In this document: piece by piece, positions 7,222-12,922 of the stretch
How positions within the stretch are numbered: position 1 is the first letter of the stretch
Layout of the letters: each line of letters opens with the position of its first letter
Assembly: GCA_009705865.1 (NCBI GenBank)
Contig: WLSJ01000043.1
Coordinates: 1-12,922 of the forward strand
Source: Actinomycetota bacterium
GTDB taxonomy: Bacteria > Actinomycetota > Acidimicrobiia > Acidimicrobiales > Ilumatobacteraceae
Reading direction: 5' to 3'
DNA length: 12,922 nucleotides
Program-made: the position numbers and the translations under genes
Notes under the pieces: model-generated
What the model was told of the DNA's origin: nothing
Databases searched by the model: none
The model's input: only the letters and a program-made list of their open reading frames with translations

Positions 7222-8490
7222 ATGAAGCAATCATTACATCATCCACATCGGCATCATTTTGGTGGGCGCGGGTATTTCCAACGTGTGGGGCCAGGGCTCA
7301 TCACTGGTGCAGCTGATGATGATCCGTCAGGAATTGGCACCTATTCACAAGTAGGTGCTGCCTTCGGATTCAAACTGTTGTGGACTACGGTTCTTGCGTT
7401 GCCGTTGGCAGCAGCGGTGCAAGAGTCCACTGCACGCCTCGGTTTGTTTTCAGGCAAAGGGCTCGCCACGCTCATCAAAGAAGAGTTTCCAAAGTGGGTG
7501 CTGTATGTGGCTCTCACTCTTGTGATTGCCGCAAACACTTTCAATATCGGGGCTGACCTCGGGTCAATGGCTGCTGCAACCCACATGATCATTCCGATTC
7601 CGCAAGTCATCCTGGTGGTGGTGTTCGCTTTGGGTATGGCTGCTTTAGAGATTGCAATTCCATATCACCAATATTCAAAAGTGTTGCGCTGGTTATGTGT
7701 GTCTCTTCTGTCATATGTAGTGGTTCTTTTCATCATCAATGTCAGTTGGTTCGATGTTCTGAATCATGTCTTAGTTCCGCGTCTTGGGTTTAACCGCCCC
7801 GAGTTAGCAGCAATGATTGCTCTCTTCGGTACAACCATTTCCCCGTATCTCTTTTTTTGGCAAACAAGTGAAGAAGTAGAAGAACGCAGGGATCATCCTG
7901 GCGACATTGGTGATGGTCTCATTCACATGCGAGCCATGCGGGGGGATGTGATTGCTGGTATGTCTTCTGGTGTTTTTGTGATGTTTGCAATCATGGTGAC
8001 TTCGGCTGCAACACTTGGCGCTCATGGCATCACACAAATTGGTACTGCCGAACAAGCAGCTCAAGCTCTTGAACCACTCGCGGGGGCAATGGCTAAATGG
8101 CTCTTCACGGCAGGAATCATGGGGACAGGTTTATTGGCAGTTCCGGTTTTGGCTGGGTCAACGTCGTATGCACTGTCAGAAACTTTTGGCTGGCGTGAAG
8201 GTCTCAGTCTCAAGTTGTCACAGGCAAAAGCATTTTACATAGTGATTTTTGCATCGATGATGGTTGGGCTTTCCATGAACTTCATCGGGTTCAACCCAGT
8301 TCGTGCGCTGTACTGGTCAGCAGTATTGAATGGGCTTGCAGCTCCGCCATTGATCATCATGATTTTGCTGTTATCGCGTAAACCTCATGTACTAGGTGAA
8401 CATGTCAGTGGGCGAGTGTCAACGACACTTGTTTCACTTGCTGCAATTTTCAGCACTGTGTTACCAGTGCTGTATCTCATCGCAAAGTAA
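7222..8490 (+). CDS. Nramp-superfamily divalent metal transporter, divergent DPSG-type subgroup
   Basis: A 422-residue multi-span inner-membrane protein, about eleven hydrophobic segments, of the Nramp (SLC11/MntH) superfamily, which moves Mn2+, Fe2+ or related ions, often with protons. The first helix has GPGLITGAADDDPSGIGTYS (23-42), where canonical members have DPGN. The sixth has GTTISPYLFFWQTSEEVEE (203-221), where canonical members have MPH. The metal-site Asn and the Met are therefore replaced, so the ion may differ from manganese (Mg2+ transport is known for Nramp-related NRMT proteins). The N terminus is histidine-rich (His6, 7, 9, 11, 12). ATG at 7222 is the only Met before residue 116; GTG at 7285 would drop the His segment. 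The stop is directly back-to-back with that of the convergent dehydrogenase. The gene follows the secreted-protein gene by 55 bases but has its own candidate operator. Confidence 0.88.
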   Translation: MKQSLHHPHRHHFGGRGYFQRVGPGLITGAADDDPSGIGTYSQVGAAFGFKLLWTTVLALPLAAAVQESTARLGLFSGKGLATLIKEEFPKWVLYVALTLVIAANTFNIGADLGSMAAATHMIIPIPQVILVVVFALGMAALEIAIPYHQYSKVLRWLCVSLLSYVVVLFIINVSWFDVLNHVLVPRLGFNRPELAAMIALFGTTISPYLFFWQTSEEVEERRDHPGDIGDGLIHMRAMRGDVIAGMSSGVFVMFAIMVTSAATLGAHGITQIGTAEQAAQALEPLAGAMAKWLFTAGIMGTGLLAVPVLAGSTSYALSETFGWREGLSLKLSQAKAFYIVIFASMMVGLSMNFIGFNPVRALYWSAVLNGLAAPPLIIMILLLSRKPHVLGEHVSGRVSTTLVSLAAIFSTVLPVLYLIAK

Positions 8491-9459
8491 TTACGGAATC
8501 AGCAACACACGACCGAATGCCTTGCGGCTTTCGATGTGACGATGTGCGCCTGCAGCATCAGACAGTGGGAATGTTGAGTCAATCACCACTGTGAGTTCCT
8601 TCTTAGCGATACGTGCGACAAGACTGTCAATCATTGGATGCGTGCGCGTTGGGTTCATAGCCATTTCGGCTCCAAGGAATACTCCGGTAATTGACGCATT
8701 CTTTTGCATGATGGGCCAAATCTCTGGTGCTTTTTCTTCGCGACCCGCACGGCCCACCCAACTAATGCGGCCACGGTACGCCAACATGGCGACGCTGCCT
8801 TCCAATGTTGAACCACCGACTGAGTCTACAACTAAGTTCACACCAGCACCGTTTGTCAGCGCTAACACTTCTTTTGCTGCATCAACCTTTGTGTAGTTGA
8901 TGCCGTGGTCTAATCCGAATTCTTTCAGACGCTCTAGGCGTTCATCACTTGATGCTGTTGCAAACACAGTTGCACCTGCTGCCTTTGCTAACTGAATGGC
9001 TGCAAGACCAACGCCACTTGCGCCAGCTTGAATAAGAACAGATTCGCCTGCCTTCAAACGACCAAATTCGAAGAGGCAATCATCAGCAGTACCGAATTCG
9101 ATTGGTATGCCCGCTGCTTCTTGCAGTGACAAGCCGGCTGGTACAGCCCACACGGCAGCAGCGGGGACACTGATGACTTCAGCGTGTGATCCAAATCCCA
9201 TAGTGGCAACAACCTGTTGTCCTTTTGTAAACGCAGTGACACCTTCGCCCACTTCACGCACAATGCCCGATGCTTGGTACCCAACGATGTGAGGCTTGGT
9301 TGCTAATGCTCCACCAGTTCGGTTCAAGGTGTCGCCGCCTTGAATTGCAATGGCGGCAACGTCAATCAGCACTCCACCTGGGCGCAATTGTGGCTCTGCC
9401 ACGTCTTCGTACTTCAGGACCTCAGGTCCGCCAGTCTGGTAATAAACAGCAGCTTTCAT
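8491..9459 (-). CDS. Zeta-crystallin/quinone oxidoreductase-like medium-chain dehydrogenase
   Basis: A 322-residue NADPH-dependent reductase of the medium-chain dehydrogenase/reductase superfamily, quinone oxidoreductase branch, which reduces quinones or activated double bonds. The N-terminal GroES-like domain starts MKAAVYYQTGGPEVLKYEDV. The nucleotide loop AGASGVGLAAIQLAKAAGA is at 145-163, and VDSVGG (211-216) and GRVLLIP (316-322) are family landmarks. The zinc-ligand cysteines of true alcohol dehydrogenases are absent, so it is the metal-free type. The usual substrate-side motif NDTYIR-like is GGDTLNR (41-47) here. ATG at 9459 has a weak upstream CAGGTAG. It lies 35 bases downstream of the fucosidase gene in the same direction and is probably the last gene of that transcript. 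A link to fucose metabolism is possible but not shown. Confidence 0.92.
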   Translation of the reverse strand: MKAAVYYQTGGPEVLKYEDVAEPQLRPGGVLIDVAAIAIQGGDTLNRTGGALATKPHIVGYQASGIVREVGEGVTAFTKGQQVVATMGFGSHAEVISVPAAAVWAVPAGLSLQEAAGIPIEFGTADDCLFEFGRLKAGESVLIQAGASGVGLAAIQLAKAAGATVFATASSDERLERLKEFGLDHGINYTKVDAAKEVLALTNGAGVNLVVDSVGGSTLEGSVAMLAYRGRISWVGRAGREEKAPEIWPIMQKNASITGVFLGAEMAMNPTRTHPMIDSLVARIAKKELTVVIDSTFPLSDAAGAHRHIESRKAFGRVLLIP

Positions 9460-9494
9460 ACTGGTGACGCTACCTGTCAGCGTGTGTTTATGGT

Positions 9495-10838
9495 CTATTG
9501 GGCAATTCGCAATGCAAACGCAATATCAGCTCGCGGGGCTAATGGCAGAGACACTGTGTTGCCGTCGCGCACAAGCGGTCGTGTATGTCCGAGCAGCATG
9601 ATGTCGCCTTGCGGAAGACCCTCGATAGTGATGCTGGCATGAGGGGAGTTACCAATAATGATTGCATAGACAATTCCGTTGCGATCTTGCGTGAGGCGAA
9701 CTGTTCGTCCATCAGATGATGTCAATGACGAAACAGAATGTGGACACGTGTTGAAAATCGCCGCACCGTAAATGTTGAGCCATGCACCAATGTCACGAAT
9801 GCGTTGCTGTTGCAGTTCAGGTACTTCGCCGTTGGCTGTTGGTCCAATATTGAGTAATAAGTTGCCACCATCAGCAACTGCGTTTATTAGTAACTGGATT
9901 AGTTCTTCCGATGACGCGTACGTCGAGTCGTCGTCTAACGCGTTGTATCCAAAGCTTCGTCCGATGCCGCGACATACTTCGAACTTCTTGTCTGGAAGAG
10001 TCAGGCCAGAGGAATACTCAGGCGTGATGTAGTCGGCATGCGTTGTGCCGGTTGCGACACCGATCATGTCAAACCGATCATTCACTACACCGTCTGGGTT
10101 GTGATTGAAATATTCGGCCATGAATTGCATTGCAGCAGCGCCGCCACCTGGCCAACCGACGTCGTTCCACAACAAGTCAGGGCTGTATCGCTGAATCAGT
10201 TCACGGTAGTGAGCAGTTGCATATTCGGCGTATTCATCTGTCTGTGGTGTGGCAAGAAACATACTGAGCCACCCGTTGTACCCGAGGCCTTGAAATGTGA
10301 CATCAAGTCCGCCGCAGTAGTAAAGGCCTATGCGCATGCCGGCGTTGCGTGCCGCTTCACACGCTTCTCCCACTAAGTCGCGTGGTGATGTGTATGCGGG
10401 TCCTTTTATGGGGTTATGTACAGAAGTAGGCCACATAATCGCGCCGTCAATATGGCGAGTACCCATAACGCAATATTTTGCACCTGATGCCTGAAACAAT
10501 TCTTGCCACGCACTTGGGTCCCATTGTTGAGACTCTGTAAAGAACTCAGTAACAAACTCGTCGTATGGCTTGTCGCCATAAACCTCAGCATGATGTTTCT
10601 GTACAGAAGAGCCTTCGATAGCAAGTGAGTTCACATACCACTCGGCATAGGGCGATTCACGAAATGCAGTTTCTTCTCCGTATTTGGTTGTCTGCTCGAA
10701 CAAGTCCTCTGACAATGGCGCATAGGCCGGGACAGAAGCCGGATACCAGTGAATGAAAATGCCGAACTTGGCATCTTCAAACCATTGCGGTAGTTCACGT
10801 GTCTGTAGCGACTCGAATGTTCCTTCGAACGGTTTCAT
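9495..10838 (-). CDS. GH29 alpha-L-fucosidase-like glycoside hydrolase, intracellular
   Basis: A 447-residue retaining glycosidase of family GH29, which removes alpha-linked L-fucose from glycans. Landmarks (numbered from the GTG one codon upstream at 10841): AKFGIFIHWYPASVPAY (24-40), AEWY (66-69), WDPSAWQELFQASGAKYCVMGTRHIDGAIMW (107-137), LLWNDVGW (223-230) with Asp227 as the expected nucleophile, and GGNLLLNIGPTANGEVP (325-341). Glu275 in TPEY is a possible acid/base residue, but that position varies in the family. A beta-sandwich tail follows (about 365-448). There is no signal peptide, so it should act in the cytoplasm on imported oligosaccharide. The common KHHDGF motif is RHIDGA, so a sugar-contacting His and a Phe are changed. 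Start is ATG 10838 or GTG 10841; a GGGGTG run lies just before. It sits between an ABC-F gene and a dehydrogenase with 35-base gaps on both sides. Confidence 0.9.
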   Translation of the reverse strand: MKPFEGTFESLQTRELPQWFEDAKFGIFIHWYPASVPAYAPLSEDLFEQTTKYGEETAFRESPYAEWYVNSLAIEGSSVQKHHAEVYGDKPYDEFVTEFFTESQQWDPSAWQELFQASGAKYCVMGTRHIDGAIMWPTSVHNPIKGPAYTSPRDLVGEACEAARNAGMRIGLYYCGGLDVTFQGLGYNGWLSMFLATPQTDEYAEYATAHYRELIQRYSPDLLWNDVGWPGGGAAAMQFMAEYFNHNPDGVVNDRFDMIGVATGTTHADYITPEYSSGLTLPDKKFEVCRGIGRSFGYNALDDDSTYASSEELIQLLINAVADGGNLLLNIGPTANGEVPELQQQRIRDIGAWLNIYGAAIFNTCPHSVSSLTSSDGRTVRLTQDRNGIVYAIIIGNSPHASITIEGLPQGDIMLLGHTRPLVRDGNTVSLPLAPRADIAFALRIAQ

Positions 10839-10876
10839 CACCCCACACTATTCGCGGGAAAAGGTGACCTCAGTGT

Positions 10877-12514
10877 TCAGACGGTCAGTGGCTTTGCTAG
10901 ACGCAACGTAGCGAGTTCCGATGGGGCAGAAAGCCCAGCGAGTGCAATATCAAAATCTGGCAATTCGTACACATCGCCGTCATCAGTGATCATGATAAAC
11001 CTGTCGAAGTTTGCAAGAAATGTGCGGTCGTGGCTCACTGCAATGACAGTTCCTTCGAAACCTTCGATGGCGCGTTCGAGTGCTTCAGAGGAATCAATGT
11101 CAAGGTTGTCGGTTGGCTCATCAAGTAGCAACACGTTGTGACCCGCAAGTTCAAGGCTCAAAATTTCAAGTCGCGCCTTTTGCCCACCAGACAATGTTTG
11201 GAATTCTTGGCGAGCGTTGTTGCGCAGACCATAACGGGCAAGTGCTCCCATTGACTTTTGTTCATCACTCAATTTGTCGCGAACAATTTCAATACATTCA
11301 CGTCCGTGGAACTCTGGTCTGTCGTTTACTTGATTGAACATGCCCACTGATGTACGAGGCCCGAACGTGATGTCTCCCATCAGGCCTTCTGCCTTGCCGT
11401 TTAACGCGTTAAGAAGGTGAGTCTTTCCGGTTCCGTTCGGGCCAATCAGCCCGAGGCGCTCACCAAAATGCACTTCGTCGGAAAAAGGCATGAACAATTC
11501 ACCAATGGCAACGGACTCAAACTTCACTACGCGCCGCGCCGAGTCTGCGCCGCGGAAGCGAACATAAATCTGCTGGTCGGGCACTGGCGGAGGCGGCGGA
11601 CCAGCTTTCACGAATTTTTCCCAGCGAGTTTCAGCACCATTTGCTTTCGTGGCGTTCTTAAAGTTTTGTGCAGCGCGCTGTTTCATGATCTTCATGTGAT
11701 GAAACAGTCGGCGCTCTTCATCGTTCCAACGCTTTAGGTCATCACCAAGTAGTTCTTGACGCTTCTGCCGTGCTTCAGGAAAGGTTACGTATGAACCACC
11801 GTGCACCCATGCACCAGACCCTTCAACAGCGATGATCTTTGTAGCAACGCGCTCTAGCAATGTGCGGTCATGGCTCACCATGAGAATGGTGCTCTTGCAT
11901 GCCTTGATCTGTTCCTCTAGCCACCCACGCGTAGGAATATCAAGGTAGTTATCCGGTTCGTCAAGAAACAACACATCGGCGCCTGAGGTGAGTAACAAGT
12001 CAAGGACAAGGCGTTTGCGTTCTCCACCAGATAGTTGGCTCACTAAACGCGTCGCAAAGTTGTCAACGGGTGTCTTCACGCTGCGTTGTGCTGACGCAGC
12101 CCACTGAGTCTCAAGGTCGTACCCGCCGAGGTCACCCCAATCGCCAAGAGCTTCTGCATATTTCATGCCGTCGTCTTCGCCGCTCATCATTGCTTTTTCA
12201 GCTGCAAAGAGTTTCTTTCCGGCTTCGCGCAATGCAATCGGTGCAACTTCAATCAACATGTCGCGCAAACTGTCATCGGGCTTGCTCATGCCAACGTCCT
12301 GAGTCATCTGCAGAAACGTGCCGCCAATACTGAACTCACCATCATCGGCTTCATATTGACCCGTAAGAATTTTGAGAATTGTTGATTTACCAACACCATT
12401 GGGTCCAACGATCGCTGCGTGTTCGCCAGGGGAGACGCCAAAGCTGACATCGAAGAACAATTGGTCTGCACCAGGGGGCGAATAAGCCAATTCAGATACA
12501 ACAACACTGCTCAT
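10877..12514 (-). CDS. ABC-F family ATPase (ribosome-associated type)
   Basis: A 545-residue soluble protein with two ATP-binding cassettes and no membrane segment: the ABC-F class, whose members act on ribosomes as translation factors or antibiotic-protection proteins. First cassette: Walker A GPNGVGKST (37-45), signature LSGGERKR (161-168), Walker B VLFLDEP (181-187), SHDRTLL (214-220). Interdomain linker with charged helices about 250-315, ending in PPPPP (306-310). Second cassette: GPNGTGKTH (358-366), LSGGQKAR (441-448), VLLLDEP (461-467), SHDRTFL (494-500). The start is ATG at 12514, not an in-frame GTG upstream at 12550: the ATG lies two bases after the stop of the preceding gene and its product begins right at the cassette (MSSVVVSELAY). 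It is co-transcribed with the Uup-like gene before it. Whether it is a housekeeping factor or gives drug resistance cannot be told from sequence alone. Confidence 0.93.
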   Translation of the reverse strand: MSSVVVSELAYSPPGADQLFFDVSFGVSPGEHAAIVGPNGVGKSTILKILTGQYEADDGEFSIGGTFLQMTQDVGMSKPDDSLRDMLIEVAPIALREAGKKLFAAEKAMMSGEDDGMKYAEALGDWGDLGGYDLETQWAASAQRSVKTPVDNFATRLVSQLSGGERKRLVLDLLLTSGADVLFLDEPDNYLDIPTRGWLEEQIKACKSTILMVSHDRTLLERVATKIIAVEGSGAWVHGGSYVTFPEARQKRQELLGDDLKRWNDEERRLFHHMKIMKQRAAQNFKNATKANGAETRWEKFVKAGPPPPPVPDQQIYVRFRGADSARRVVKFESVAIGELFMPFSDEVHFGERLGLIGPNGTGKTHLLNALNGKAEGLMGDITFGPRTSVGMFNQVNDRPEFHGRECIEIVRDKLSDEQKSMGALARYGLRNNARQEFQTLSGGQKARLEILSLELAGHNVLLLDEPTDNLDIDSSEALERAIEGFEGTVIAVSHDRTFLANFDRFIMITDDGDVYELPDFDIALAGLSAPSELATLRLAKPLTV

Positions 12515-12516
12515 GT

Positions 12517-12921
12517 TTAGCTTCCTAGTTCCTCGGTGAGTTCTAACCACTGTGTTTCAAGTGATTCGATTGTTGTTTGCAGTGCAGCAAGCTCTTCGCC
12601 CAACGCGGCAAGTTTCTTGTGGTCGTTTCCAGCGTCGGCAATATCTTGATACAACGCAGTCTGGCGCGTCGTGCGCTTTGTCATGTCTTTTTCAACATTC
12701 GCAATCAGTCTGTTCAGCGTGCTGGGGCTACGAGAGGATTTTTGCTTCGCTGGTTTTGTGGATGACGAACGCTGGTTCGGCGCAGAACGTGGAGTAGTGG
12801 TGCGTGCAGATCGTTGCTTCAACCATGTTGCAACTCCACCAGGCACCAATGCAGCGCCGCCTTCACCGTCAAGCGCCAAAATCTCTTCCACAGTGCGGTC
12901 AATAAATGCACGGTCGTGACT
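12517..12921 (-). CDS. ABC-F ATPase, Uup-like, C-terminal end (partial)
   Basis: Only the last 134 codons are in the window; the gene continues past its right edge. The first visible residues, SHDRAFIDRTVEEILALDG, are the H-loop and following strand of a second ABC-F cassette. They continue into EGGAALVPGGVATWLKQR, the usual cassette end. After a Ser/Thr/Pro/Lys-rich hinge comes a charged heptad-like helix pair (LNRLIANVEKDM... to ...LETQWLELTEELGS), matching the C-terminal coiled-coil domain of Uup-type proteins. That domain binds nucleic acid in known Uup. A shorter start at 12891 would begin inside the cassette and is not real. The stop lies two bases before the next ABC-F start, so the two ABC-F genes form a tandem operon. 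Confidence is high for class and lower for the Uup subgroup. Confidence 0.85.
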   Translation of the reverse strand, partial: SHDRAFIDRTVEEILALDGEGGAALVPGGVATWLKQRSARTTTPRSAPNQRSSSTKPAKQKSSRSPSTLNRLIANVEKDMTKRTTRQTALYQDIADAGNDHKKLAALGEELAALQTTIESLETQWLELTEELGS

Positions 12922-12922
12922 G

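Noticed and set aside
10038..10376. 112-codon plus-strand open frame opposite the GH29 gene
   Set aside because: The GH29 frame is conserved across this whole stretch; the opposite frame shows no family features.
10845..10876. ACACT...AGTGT inverted repeat between the ABC-F and GH29 genes
   Set aside because: Five-base arms with a long loop are expected by chance; no T-run and no match to a known operator.
12517..12550. Longer ABC-F start at 12550 overlapping the Uup-like gene
   Set aside because: The extra twelve residues are not part of the cassette, and the ATG at 12514 sits two bases after the upstream stop, a common operon arrangement.
1..12922. Search for CRISPR repeats, tRNA-like cloverleafs, insertion-sequence ends or direct repeats
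   Set aside because: No regular repeats, tRNA motifs or transposase-like frames were seen by eye.

Overview
The window looks like actinobacterial chromosome, most likely a low-to-medium GC member of the Acidimicrobiia or a freshwater relative. This is inference: GC is near one half by eye, a mycothiol-dependent maleylpyruvate isomerase-like DinB protein is present, GTG starts are common, Shine-Dalgarno motifs are weak or absent, and the secreted protein is Thr/Ser-linked and Lys-rich at its C terminus. I see no tRNA, rRNA, CRISPR array, insertion sequence or phage gene. Genes are packed tightly: no stretch above 300 bases lacks a gene, and the longest gaps are about 55 bases.

Layout. Bases 16-1844 (+) hold the permease and ATPase of a FecCD/BtuCD-type importer for siderophore-iron, heme or cobalamin. 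Bases 1881-4159 (+) hold a DinB/MDMPI-like putative metal enzyme translationally coupled to a CopC-CopD copper protein. Bases 4156-5645 (-) hold a two-gene operon of a Gfo/Idh/MocA oxidoreductase followed by a GNAT acetyltransferase. A 54-base divergent spacer separates it from a secreted protein of unknown function (5700-7166, +), followed by an Nramp-superfamily metal transporter (7222-8490, +). Bases 8491-12921 (-) form a probable four-gene unit, in transcription order: the C-terminal end of a Uup-like ABC-F ATPase (running off the window), a second complete ABC-F ATPase, an intracellular GH29 alpha-L-fucosidase-like hydrolase, and a quinone oxidoreductase-like medium-chain dehydrogenase.

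How the genes may work together. Three plus-strand units concern metals: uptake of a metal chelate, copper handling, and an Nramp-type transporter. The transporter has non-canonical metal-site motifs, and a perfect 19-bp palindrome ends at the base before its ATG. That palindrome has the 9-1-9 layout of DtxR-type operators and is the best candidate for an undescribed regulatory element here. The minus-strand genes look like sugar metabolism and ribosome-associated ATPases that happen to share transcription. I did not find a convincing new multi-gene system; the more notable signals are the palindrome with its unusual transporter, the orphan secreted protein, and a GH29 enzyme with a changed sugar-binding motif.
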